Assembly: GCF_003086295.3 (NCBI RefSeq)
Contig: NC_092042.1
Location: 40,471,419 to 40,535,418, forward strand
Length of the DNA stretch: 64,000 nucleotides
Reading direction: 5' to 3'
From: Arachis hypogaea
Taxonomy: Eukaryota; Streptophyta; Magnoliopsida; Fabales; Fabaceae
The notes beneath the pieces are model-generated. The model ran no database searches. It had not been told where the DNA came from and was given only the letters and a program-made list of their open reading frames with translations. Position numbers and translations under genes: made by a program. Below are positions 43,569 through 54,249 of this stretch, in pieces (position 1 is the stretch's first letter; every line of letters starts with the position of its first letter).

Positions 43569-45078
43569 TGACGTTAGGATTTTTACCAGTAAAGAATGTC
43601 ATAAAAATAGTCGCGTTGTAGATATAGTCTCTAAACCGACAAAAATCCCTTCGTATAAATGTTTTGTGTGTCACAAGTAACAAACCCCTTTAAAAATTAT
43701 TAACCGAGTATTCAAACCTCGGGTCATCTTCTCAAGGAACTGCGAGGAAGTATGCTCTTATTATTGGTTATAAAGGTTGTAATCGGGGTTTAGAAGGTGA
43801 GAAGCAAGTAATTTAAATGAGGAGTGAATTAAATGGTAATTAAAAATAAATAAATAACTGTAAAACAACTTTTGGCAAGATAAGGGAATTTAGAGGTCTA
43901 ACTTAGTTATCTCTCTTAACTATAATAAAAGTTGAATCTAAACTCCACTTGGTCAACCTTTACCAGGGCAAAGGAAAGTCAAGGGACTAATTAAATTGAC
44001 CTTTGAATCCTAATTATTTCCTAAGAAAAGGTTGAGATTATTTAGGTTCAGCTCAATTAGCAAGATAACGATTATTAATTACGTTGAGTTTAATAACTGT
44101 TGAGTTACTAAATTCTTAATCAGAACCAAAAGGGAAAAAAAAAGTAAAATTGCTGGAATAAAATATCTTCAATTCGTAAACAATGATAATCATAAATTAA
44201 CAAGAGTAATAATAAACTGAAAATACCTTAATATCATTAATTCAAATAATAATCTGGAACATGGAATAGTTCATAAATTAAATTATAAAAGTAAATGATC
44301 AATTCAAATGCTGGAATAAATAATTATGGAACTAAAATAGAAGAACATTAAAACCTGGATCTAGAGTTACTCTTAAAACAAGAAGAAATCCTAAATCCTA
44401 AAAAGAGAGAGAGAATCTCTCTCTAGATTAAATCTAAATCATGGAAAAGTAGAATTATGCGAGCCCTCTTGAATGGATGCATTCCCCCACTTCATAACTT
44501 CTGGTCTATGCCTTCTGGACTTGGATTTGGGCCAAAAAGGGCTTTAGAACTCGCTGGGGCGTGTTCTGTAATTTTCTGGTGCGTGGCCTCTGTCACGCGT
44601 CCGCGTGGGTCACGCGGTCGCGTCATTCGGAGCTTTTCCTTGCCACGCGGTCGCATCAGTCATGTGACCGCGTCATGTGCGTTCTGCTAGAGGCGCGCGG
44701 TCGCGTCAGTCATGCGGCCGCGTCGCTGCTGATTCGTGCTTGGCACGCGATCGCGTCGTCCATGAGATCGCATGGATACCAGTTTCCTTAAAGCTCCGTT
44801 TTGCTTTCTCCTTTCCCTTTGGTATGTTTCCTTTTTCATCCTTTAAGTCATTCTGCCTTAGAAACTCTGAAACTACTCAACACACTAATCATGGCATCGA
44901 ATGGAAATAAAGGTAATTAAAATAATTAATTTTCAAAGCTTAGGAAACATGTTTTTCACGATATGACATAATAAGGGAGGGAAAGTAAAACCATGCAATT
45001 AATGTGAATAAGTAGGTGAAGGATTGTATAAATCACTCAAATTAAGCACAAAATATCTCATGAAATATGGGTTTATCA
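43569..45078 (-). repeat. 3' LTR of element E
   Basis: 1510 bp; the minus strand starts TGATAAACCCATATTTCATG at 45078 and ends CGTCA at 43569. The polypurine tract abuts it on the right. Array 44582-44775; CTCTCT hairpin 44404-44424. Confidence 0.85.
44582..44775 (-). repeat. Word array CGCGGTCGCGT in LTR E
   Basis: CACGCGTCCGCGTGG, CACGCGGTCGCGTC, CATGTGACCGCGTC, GCGCGGTCGCGTC and CACGCGATCGCGTC units. It is 303-496 bp from the LTR 5' end. The same word occurs inside element E at 49740-50150. Confidence 0.85.
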
Positions 45079-45271
45079 ACCTCCCCACACTTAAACACTA
45101 GCATGTCCTCATGCTAAATCCAAGGTAAATAAATGAGGTTATAGTGATGGAATGCAATGCAATCTAAATTAAATGCAACTACCTAAATGAATGATGCATC
45201 ATGAAACTCTAATTTATTCACTCATATATAAAGCTTACATGTAGCGAAGTTAATTCACATTCTCAAGGAGT

Positions 45272-45330
<59 letters not shown>

Positions 45331-46870
45331 TGGGAAAGAAAACATTGTACAAACTTGCAAAACAATTAGTAAATTTGAAGCACAGATATATGTTGATGAG
45401 TTATTGAACCCTCACTGGATTTTGTGTTTACTCTCTAGTCACTCAGTGTTTATTGGGTTTATTCACTCTATTTTTCTTTTTATTCTTACTTTCTTATAGC
45501 TTTGTTTTTCATCTAACCAATCAACAATTATAAAATATAGTCATACCAAAAAGTCATGAGGTCTTTAATTAAGGTTGTAATGGGGCCAAGGTAAAGGTAA
45601 GGATTTATGTATATGGTCAAGTGAGCTAATAAGTGAATCCTTAATTAGACTAAGATCTCACCCAACATACATATTTAGCAAGATAAAACTTCTTTACATA
45701 TTTTCCCATATTTCCCACTTATTGTTACATGCTCATGTTTCACTTTTTATTTTTATCCCATGTGCATTGTATTCATTGGGGAAATTTCTTTTTGTATCCC
45801 CTTTTATTTAAATGCTGAAAATTTTTATTTTTTATTTTTTATTTTTTATTTATTTATTTTTTTATGCACATGGTAATTGAATCACTTTTCTTTTCCTATA
45901 AGCATGCTTCCCAAATTTATTTTTTTTATTTCTTTTTAATCTTCCTAATCCTTTGTTCTTATCACTCATGTTCCCACAAGGTTTCCCATATTTAACTCTA
46001 TTCATGATTTTCTATCTTAAGCTAACCAAGGATTCACTTGGGGTTTTCTTTTGTTTTTCAGCTTAAGGCTATTAATTTGGCTAAATAGAATAAAGGGGTT
46101 TTAAAAGGCTCAAGGGGGGCTAACAAAGGTGATGTAAAAGGTAGGCTAATTTGGGGTAAGTGAGCTAAAATCAAATGATGGCCTTAATCATTCTCTTGGT
46201 ATGTATCTATTCTATATTCTATAATTGGACATATAGATTAAAGCAAAGGAAAGAACATCAGAATAAAAAGAAATGTAACACACAGAAATGAAATTATGGT
46301 TTGAATGCAACCATACAATTTAAGCTCAAGACTCACAGGCTGTGTGTTCTCTAACTCAAGCATCATATATCATTTATATATTGTATGCAGGTTTAGTTAA
46401 AATTTCCCATTATTCTCATAAAAAAAATTACTTAGGGTGGCTTTTAAAGTTTTAATGTTCCTCCTTGATGAAATGCTGTCAGCTTAACTACATCATGTAA
46501 TGCTATATACAAGGTTTATGGATTTAAATCTGATATGTTCAATTACCTAGCTTACTTCCTTTTTGTATTTTTCTATTTAAACTATACTATCTTATGCTAA
46601 AAAGGGTAAACTATACTAATTAATCCACTAATAAATCAGAATTGCAAACTAAACTAAATAACTAAAATAAACTAAAGGGCTAAAATATGAACTAAAGATG
46701 CAAAATGCAGAAAATAGAGTAAAAATACATAAAAGCAATGTATAAGTACTCAGAAAATAACAGTAAAAAGAAAAATACAGAAAAATATCCAAAATAAAAG
46801 AAAAAGTATGTAGTGGTTCACCAAAATAAACGCCAGAGATGGCGACCTCCCCACACTTAAAATGAAGCAT
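45079..46870 (-). other. Non-coding 3' region of element E with polypurine tract
   Basis: The polypurine tract TAAGTGTGGGGAGGT lies at 45079-45093 (minus strand). The region has blocks shared with element A: CCCCATTACAACC near 45577 and AGTGAGGGTTCAATAACTCA near 45395. It also holds a (TA)n tract at 45275-45326 and a TTTATTTTTTA run near 45825-45865. No gene seen. Confidence 0.7.
45275..45326. repeat. (TA)n microsatellite
   Basis: About 26 TA units within the 3' non-coding region of element E. Confidence 0.95.
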
Positions 46871-46967
46871 CGTCCCCGATGCTCAATCAAGTTGGGTGTG
46901 AAGGAGTGTCATCACTAGTAGGGATGGTAGCTGGGGTCTCCGTGGCGGTGGTAGGCTGAGAGTCTGG

Positions 46968-48359
46968 CTACTGTAGAGAAGGGACTGACTGGAGTGGGAT
47001 CTCCGGATCCGTAACCTCAAGCTGGGGCATAGCCTCCTGATGCGGGGCAGCCTGCTCAGTGGCTGCCTGCTGATGAGTCTCCTCCTGGAAATGAGTCTCT
47101 GCCTGGGAATGAGGTTCCTCCTCGTGCTCATCCTCCTCCTCTTCTGATGGATCTGATGGAGTGTCGGGCTCGGAGGGGATGTCAGCGCCCTGTCTGATCA
47201 TCAGCTTCAGATGGGAATAGCGTCGCCTGCTGCGGCGCTCCAATCTCTCATACCGGTGCCTGTTACGACGCTCCATCTGATCAAGCTGGCGGAATAGACG
47301 GTGCACGAGGCAATAAACCGGCTCAGAGGTGGGTGGAGGTGCAGTGGTGGAAGCAGGGGCAGCTGTGGATGAAGAGGGTCTAGCAGACGGAGGGGCTATC
47401 TCATCAGTAGCAGTGACAGGTGGTGGTCTGTAGCCCAAAGCAAGGAAGTTCCTGCTGTGCGGGATGATCTTCCTGCAGTCCGCTGCTGATGGTCGCTCAT
47501 CGGCATCCTCCCAAGGTACATCAGCCTGACGGCCTAGCCGTGTAACCAGATAAGGAAAGGGGAGGGTGCCTCGGACGTGGGCCCTAGCCATATAAAGCCG
47601 GATAAAACGAGGCAAGTACAGGTCCTTACCCTCCAGCACACACCAGAGGAGGGTAATCATGGCAACCGGGATCTCAGTCTCATGAGTACTCGGCATCACA
47701 TAGTTGGTCAAGATTTGATGCCATAGCCGAGCCTCATCATTCAAGTACACTCTCTTGATCCCTCTGGGCATAGTAGTGTTCTGACCCATCTCCCAAGGAA
47801 CTGTCGGGTCGAGAGCTATCCGTGCCTTCACGGCATCCCAATCAAATTGCATCTGACTCATGTTCTCCCCAGCCTGTGCATAACCATCTGGCTGATCGGA
47901 CTTGGCTGGGAGCTGGAGAATGGTCTCTATGGCCTCCTCAGTGACCAGAATTTGCTTTCCCCTCAGTTTCACTGCATCAAGGGTAGTAAGGTAGTAGTTG
48001 CAATAGAATTCCCGGACCCAAGATGCATTGACCTCTATCAGTGGTTTCTCCAGAAAGAACCAGCCCCTTTACTTGATTTGCTCAGTGGTGTACTGCTGGA
48101 GGGCTTCTGGAATCTTCAAGGAACGTTCCAGGTATAGATTTCTAGAGTTTGCAAAAGTCGGGTACTTCAGCTCACAGTACCGGTTTGCAAATTTTATAGG
48201 ATCAGTCGAAGGGAGCAGCTGGTCAGCTTTTTCCTGCTGTGTGAAGTTCTTCTCCCGCCATGAGGAATTGTGCATTAGAGCAATGATGGACTGGGAGGAA
48301 GCTCCTCGCTTGCGCTTGCCAGTAGCCTTGCCTTTACCTTTCCTTTGTGAAGAAGACAT
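46968..48359 (-). pseudogene. ORF2 of element E, putative plant transposon protein domain, one in-frame stop
   Basis: From the ATG at 48359 the frame runs 463 codons with a single stop, TAA at codon 97 (48071-48069). The start directly follows ATTTTTTAG|G, a strong splice-acceptor-like sequence, also found before ORF2 of element A. N-terminus: basic Ser/Lys/Gly-rich (KGKGKATGKRKR, possible nuclear signal). The central domain (about 105-270), with WVREFYCNYY, WHQILTNYVMPSTHETEIPVA and GTLPFPYLVTRL, fits the 'putative plant transposon protein' family found in retrotransposon-derived plant proteins. The C-terminal part has an Arg-rich helix (RRNRHRYERLERRSRRR) and then a Gln/Glu-rich acidic tail. 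It takes the position of env-like genes in Athila elements, but I see no membrane segment. Function unknown. Confidence 0.75.
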
Positions 48360-49289
48360 CCTAAAAAATAGAAAACCAGGAAATGGATAAAATAGGAAAG
48401 CAAATAGGCAATGCAAACAAAGGAAACTCAAAGCGGGACGGGAGAAAATATAATAAGGAAAATGAGGAATTGAAATGTGATTGAATTAATGTTAAATGGA
48501 AAGAGAAAAATCAATATGCCATAGTGAAAAAGTTAGAGGAAAGTGAAAATAATTAGAAAAGAGATCAAAAGGGTTAGTATGGTTATAATTTTGAAAAAGA
48601 AATTAGTAAATTAAAATTAGGGAGTTAGTAAAGTGCGGGTTAAAGTAAGTGGCATAGAAAAATTCCATATAACAGTGATTCACAGGTAAGAATAGAAGTA
48701 CTCATAATCGAACAAGAGAAACAGGGTGATGCTGATTCGAATAGAAATAATAAAAAAAGCAAAAATTGGAATCAGTGAATCACAAATGCAGTTTATGAGC
48801 CAAGAAATCAAAGAGGATAAGAAAGTCTGCCATAGCATTCATGAAATGGGCTGGGTAAAGCAGAGTAAAACAAAGTTCAGAAATGCCAAACCAAAACATG
48901 AATGAAAATAATTTTCAAAAAAATTTGGGCAGCATTCCGGCTAAAATTGGATTGTCCCGGAAAATAAACAGCAATCATACCAGTTCATATGAATTAAAAG
49001 AAAGCAAGCTGCATGTACATAGATATAAAAGAAACATAAAAAACTCAATGTAAACAACAGCAACATACAAGAAAGCAGCAGATGAATCATGAATATAGCA
49101 GCAACAGATTTGCACATAGGATAAAACAGAAGTAAGAACAGTGCAAGGAAACAGACCCAGATCCACTAACCACAGCCTAAGCTACCTAACAACCTAAAAA
49201 TTCACTACAACATGCAAGTCTAGCTATCCTAATTATGAACATAAACGGAAAAAATTATAGAAAAACGATGAACGGATAAAAGGGATTTG

Positions 49290-49735
49290 CGTTTTACGGA
49301 ACCTGGTAGGCGGGAGGGGTGGAACGGGGAAGAAGGTGGCTGCGGCGGCGTTCGGTGCGGTGGTAGGGCACGGCGTCACGGTGGCGGCGGAGGTGGGTAT
49401 TAGGGTTAGTGAGAGAGGAAGAGGATAGTGTATGGGAAGGTGGTGGTTGCTGTTGGTTGAAGGGGGTGCATGGCGGAGAGGGGGCGCCGCGGGTTGGCCG
49501 GCGGTGGGGTATGGTGCTCGCGGTGGCAGTGGCGGAGAGGAGGGAAGAGAGAAAGAAGGAAGAAGAGAGAAGGGGGGATGGTACGGTGGTGGTGTCTGGG
49601 AGGCGGAGGCGTCGGGGTGGTGGAGTGGCGGCTGGCCGGCGGTGGCTGGGGGAAGAAGAAGAGAGAAGGGGAAGAGGGTTAGGGGTGAAGGGCTGCGTGA
49701 CTGATAGGGTTCGCGTGGCTGGGGGGGTTATACTT
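49290..49735 (-). other. C-rich (minus) leader segment between word array and ORF2 of element E
   Basis: Strongly G-rich on the plus strand (GGTGGCGG, GGAGGCGG). Open frames of 60-160 codons appear on both strands but are compositional. Element A has a C-rich CCACCGCCG segment at the same place (51590-51870 and 60190-60420), so the segment is conserved in position. Role unknown. Confidence 0.55.
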
Positions 49736-49739
49736 TCAA

Positions 49740-50150
49740 ATCCACGCGGCCGCGTGGGGCACGCGGTCACGTAGTTGGGGCGAAAATGGGAGTGACGCGA
49801 GCGCGTGGGGCTCGTGATCGCGTCGCTGGAATTCGTGCTAAACGCACGACTCCAGCACCGTTTCAGCGCAACTTTCTGTCTCTTTTTGGGGTGATGTGCA
49901 ATCCATGCGACGCGATTGCATCCCTCACGCGGTCACGTAGTGTTGGTATTGTGCAAATGATGCGATCGCATGGGGCATGCGATCGCGTGGGCCAATTTGT
50001 GCGAAACGCACAAGGGCCGCACGATTCCAGCCTAACTTTCTGTTCGTTGGATCCTTACGCCGATATATATATATCACGCAGCCGCGTGAGTCACGCGGAT
50101 GGTGTTTTCGCAATATGACGCGATCGCATGGGGCATGCGGTCACGTCGTG
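49740..50150 (-). repeat. Internal word array of element E (CGCGGTCGCGT)
   Basis: CACGCGGCCGCGTGG, CACGCGGTCACGT, GACGCGAGCGCGTGG, CACGCGGTCACGT, TGCGATCGCATGG, TGCGATCGCGTGG, CACGCAGCCGCGTGA and GACGCGATCGCATGG. The word matches the array in this element's own LTR (44582-44775), not the TGCGCACA word of element A around it. Confidence 0.85.
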
Positions 50151-50311
50151 CAACCCTTTTTTTTTATACAAATATATGCACGAAAAATGCAGAATGCAAT
50201 GATTAACATGAATGCTATGCATGATTCCATGTTTAATAGATTAAAATGAAGAAGGAAAAAGGAAAGCAATCAACAAGAAATAAATTGAAAAAAAAAGAGC
50301 GATCATACCAT

Positions 50312-50329
50312 GGTGGGTTGTCTCCCACC
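50312..50329 (-). promoter_or_regulatory. Conserved RNA hairpin downstream of ORF1 (element E)
   Basis: The minus strand reads GGTGGGAGACAACCCACC: a perfect 6-bp stem with a 6-nt loop, about 50 bp past the ORF1 stop. Confidence 0.8.
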
Positions 50330-50378
50330 TAGCACTTTTAGTTAAAGTCCTTAAGTTGGACATTGGAGGAATATCCTG

Positions 50379-51102
50379 TTATGGTGGCTTATGTTTAAAT
50401 TCGTCCAAAAATTTCCACCAATGCTTGGAATGCCAACAGCCTCCGGGGTCCCAAACTAGGCATGTGAAGCTTCTGAGCAGCTTTAAATATATTGTTCGGC
50501 TCCCGGGACGACAAATGTCAGAATAAACTCCAGGATTCCAAGCCTTGCTTTTAAATCCGCCTCCGGTTTGATTTATAAGTTTCCATTCGGGCGGGTTAAA
50601 AAGTAGAATCTCACCGTGGTAACCAAACGTTCTCCGTGATCCATGCAATTGAGCATGATACCAATCCGTGTACTTCGAGGTGAAGCGTGGAACTTTATTG
50701 AACCTTGTGCACCAGCTCTGAGTACGAGCCATTTCCCTTTTACTCTTAAAGCCACAGAGAGCTCTAAGCTGGCCATCTGTTTCAAGTAAACCATATTTAA
50801 GTGAATAAGTACAATTGTAAGTTAAGGATTGTACCCACTTGAAGCTTGTATTAGGTGGTAGTGGCCTTGGGATAGGTGTTTTTGGTGGTTCTGTAAGTTT
50901 TACTCCCTTATGCTCTTCTGTGAATTCCTCCACATCCTTGCAAGAGTCCTCAATTGTATCTGTGTCCGAGTCAAATTCTTCTGTGTCTTCCTCATCACTC
51001 GAGTCATAGATTGGAGGTTGAGAGAAATCTACCTCTGCATCATTTCGTATTCACTTGGGGAAGATTCTTCGATTTCAAGGAATTCACTTGCATCATTTAT
51101 CA
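50379..51102 (-). pseudogene. ORF1 of element E, 5'-truncated
   Basis: From the element edge it reads an acidic segment (EFLEIEESSPSEYE), a one-base loss near 51045, then VDFSQPPIYDSSDEEDTEEFD and an open frame to 50379. The C-terminal domain is well kept: YGLLETDGQLRALCGFK, WCTRFNKV, WHAQ-like YHAQLHGSRRTFGYHG, WNPGVYSDI and VWDPGGCWHSKHWWKFLDE ending KHKPP. The Pro/Tyr-rich N-terminus was lost with the 5' LTR. It is the best reference copy of the C-terminal domain in the window. Confidence 0.75.
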
Positions 51103-51107
51103 ACAGC

Positions 51108-51515
51108 CCTGTGCGCGAGCACACTCCTAAACACCTAGTCTGTTTGAGGCGCTCGCACCACTTGTGCACGTGTACCCTACCATCTTTTCTTTCTGTGCGT
51201 ATGTGCCACCTTGTATGCGCATGCACACTTTACCCTCTTTACTTTAAAAAAAAACCTCTTTGTGCGTGGCATAGCCACGTGCGCACGCACACCATTTAGC
51301 AACCCCTCTGCTCGCAGCACACGCACCCCTTGTGCGTGGGAACACCCCTGTCCTTTCCCTTTGTGTGCACGCACACATGCCTTGCGCGCCCACACAAACC
51401 ATGTTACCCATTCTGTTTGGAGCACCCGCACGCAACTGTGCGCATGCATACCCCTCAGTATCCCTAGTGTGTGTCCGCACCCCCCTTCTGTGTGTACGCA
51501 CAGGACCTTTTTCGA
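51108..51515 (+). repeat. Internal word array of element A, right part
   Basis: Many TGCGCGAGCACA, TGTGCGTATGTGCCA, TATGCGCATGCACA, GTGCGCACGCACAC, TGTGCACGCACACATGC and GTGTACGCACAGG units in alternating orientation. Same word as LTR A1/A2. Open frames on both strands are compositional. Confidence 0.85.
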
Positions 51516-52999
51516 CATTAATTCGAAAAGGTGTACCCTTGCGCCCTATCAGTTTCCCCGACCCTTTTACCTTTTTCCTTTCTTCTTCTTCTCTCCTGAA
51601 GACCACAACTCTACACCACCACTCAACCTAGACCACCCAACCACCTCCGTCCGACTACGACACCACCATCAGCGACCACCGTTGCCCACCATCTCCCTCT
51701 CTTTTCTTCTATTTCTTACCCATTATCCCATTTCTCTTATTTCTCTGTGACAGCAACCCTAAGGCCCGCGCCTCTGTTTGCATCACCCAGTCCGGTGAGC
51801 AGCCACTAGCAGCGGCAAAACTCTGAGCCGCTGCGACCCCCGCCTCAATGCCATTCTTTCATCGCCCTTTCCTTCCCTCAATGTAGGTTCCATTCTATTT
51901 TTCCCCTCCCCTGTTTCTGTTTTTCTTTTATTTTTCAAAGCTTTTTGCAATTCTGCTTTTTAGTGATTAGGAGGCCTTAGGTTAGATGACTTCAGTGTTT
52001 TTGGATAGAACATTGTTGTTGGTTGATTGTTTTTATATTTCTGGGTTGGATGAATGCTAGACTGAACTGAGAATGCTTTCTGAATCTGATGCACACCACA
52101 TGCTTGATATAATGCTTGAAAGGAGTTTTTGATTTGGTTTTCTATGTCTGATCAGCATAGGACTTAAATTTTGTTTTTCATTTGGAATTTTAATCTAAAC
52201 TTATGCAGTTTTCTAAAATTTTGGATGATGGTTAAGATAAATTCTTATATGTAAATCATGTTATTCTTGCTTGAACATCAAACTGTACTTGAAAATTGCA
52301 CCTGTGATCAATTGTTTGGTGTTACCTTAGCTGTGCATATTATACTTTAGCCTGGTAATTTTCTTGGTTATGTACTTATTGCTAATTTTTGCTTAAACAC
52401 CAACTTAAATTGAAATTCCAGTCTTGATTACTTGGTTGGTACATTATAAGTGCATAAACTGAATTGTTGAGTGAATTGAGGATGTAGCTTGTTCATGCAG
52501 TTTTGAATATAATGATCACATATATATAGTCACTTGTTCCTTCAAGTTTTTGAGCAATTTAAATTGAACCTTTTCAACATATTGCTTTTTGAACAAGGGC
52601 TTTATGTATTGGATTATTTTCCAGTTTTCAACATGAATAAGTATGCTTTTCATTGTTAAATTGGTTATTTCCTTGGTGCTGGATTTTGATTGAATCTTAC
52701 ACTTTGAATGCACAATTAGGTAATAATCAATTCCTCTTAACATAATTCACTTCCATTGTTACACCTAAGTCATGTGTGCTATAATTGTTATTCATTCTCT
52801 TTTATCGTTACTTAGATTGGTTGATTGTGGAAAACTAAATTTTCCTTTGAGCATTTTATTGTTTCTGATTATGTTTTCCTCAATGAAGTGTATGATTACT
52901 TTCTTGGCTCTGATTTGCATTGTTTGACTATTTCCTCTTGGATTTTTAGATTTTTATCTGTATCTTTTGAGTTGTATTCTATTTTTGTCTTTTTTTAGG
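51516..52999 (+). other. Leader between the array and ORF2 of element A
   Basis: A C-rich segment (51590-51870) is followed by AT-rich sequence with GGCCTTAGGTTAGATGAC near 51970, also present near 60541 in the second internal copy. It ends in TTTGTCTTTTTTTAG|G directly before the ORF2 ATG, a likely splice acceptor. Confidence 0.6.
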
Positions 53000-54249
53000 A
53001 TGCGTCACAAGGGCAAGGAGAAAGCCAACCCCTTGGCTCCTCCTCCTGCACGTCCGAGCACACAGCCGAACACTTTCATCAATGAGAAAGCCCAAGAACA
53101 GTACAGAAAATTGGAAAAGAAAGCCTCTCACTACGAGAGGAAGCTGAACGTACCTGAGAAATATGCGGACCTAATACATAACAAACTCAATTTCTACCAT
53201 TGAAAATTCGTAGAATTCGACCTGGTGGAAATCAATGAACACCAGGTCAAAGAATTCAACGGAAATCTGATGAAGAGGGATACCACCACTATTTTTCTGA
53301 GAGGTGTCACCCAAGACACCTCTGATCATGCTTTGGAGGCTCTCTTACAGATTCCGCATATTCCTCAGGTCCGTGATGCTTACCCACAGATAGTGAAGAT
53401 CTTGGCATCGGGCAAGCTTTCATTGGACGTTGTTCTGAAGAAGATTGGCCTACCTGAGGCCAAATGGGAATATAGCAGAGGAGAGAATGCAGTCCCATAG
53501 AGCATTGCGTGCTCTGACTTACATTCGAAGGTGAGGATCTGGCAACAAATCATCACCGACTACATCCTACCGAGCACGCATGCCACGCATATTAGGTTCC
53601 GTGTGGCAGTTCTTTTTTGGGCTATTCTAGAGGGAAGAGGATCTTTGTTCTTCCTCTTATCAGAGACTCGATGTGGAAGGTGAACCAGCAACAGAAGTAC
53701 AACGTTTCCTTCCCATCGATGATCACCCGGTTGGCTAAATTTTCTAGAGTGGAGAGACGTCCGACAGACCGGATGTCTATCTAAATCAGCAACCAGCCAT
53801 TCCTGCCATATGGCGAGTATGATGGACTGCCGCCACAGAAGAAGAGGAAGACCACTGAGCCACCACCATCATCCTCAGAGCCTTCAGCATCTCCAACACC
53901 TTCTGCTCCAACACCTCGACCTCAGACACCTTATGAGCTAGGTCGGGAGATTCTTTAGGCCGTCCACCGTTATAAGTGCCGCAATGCTCGCCGCTTTCAG
54001 TGGATTTTGGCAAAGTTTGAGGATAGAGATCCTGGGCCACCTCCTCCGGATACACCAGAGCCAGAGGTTGAAACCGAGGAGCCAGCAATGGATGAGCCAA
54101 CAGCTGAAGCTGAGCAAGCAGTTGAGCCCACTGAGGAGAGAGCAGAGACCATCCCAGTGCCTTCCCGTGCCATCATTGTTTATCAGCGACATCCCCACCC
54201 ACCACCGCCAGACGGTGGAGCTTCTCAGAGTTTACCACCCCCAGTTTGA
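53000..54249 (+). pseudogene. ORF2 of element A, putative plant transposon protein domain, broken
   Basis: It starts at the ATG at 53000 (RHKGKEKANPLAPP, a basic start like element E's ORF2). A stop follows at about 53201, the frame resumes (VEINEHQVKEFNGNL...LRGVTQDTSDHALEALLQIP) to a stop at 53500, then QIITDYILPSTHATHIRF and a frame change near 53640 to SFPSMITRLAKF. The C-terminal part (about 53810-54249) has PPQKKRKTTEPPP (a basic patch), Pro/Ser-rich sequence, a stop near 53957 and a Pro/Glu-rich tail. The order of motifs matches ORF2 of element E. Not functional as it stands. Confidence 0.75.

Larger units (their letters stand above)
43569..51102 (-). mobile_element. Nested minus-strand element E (ORF1/ORF2 type), 5' LTR deleted
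   Basis: 7534 bp, flanked by a perfect TSD, ACAGC (43564-43568 and 51103-51107). Reading leftward: a truncated ORF1 (51102-50379), hairpin (50329-50312), GC-rich word array (50150-49740), ORF2 (48359-46968), conserved non-coding 3' region with polypurine tract (ends 45079), 3' LTR (45078-43569). Only the final bases TTTATCA at 51096-51102 match the outer LTR end, so nearly the whole 5' LTR, the primer-binding site and the ORF1 start were lost while the outer edge and TSD survived. No gag or pol. Confidence 0.8.

Noticed and set aside
49294..49774. Open frames of 121-158 codons on both strands
   Set aside because: They are Pro/Ser/Thr-, Arg- or Gly-rich because the DNA is G-rich; both strands are open and no conserved motif is seen.
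51177..51750. Overlapping frames of 99-179 codons over the TGCGCACA array
   Set aside because: All frames on both strands are open because the array lacks stop words; the peptides are repeats of Cys/Ala/His/Thr.
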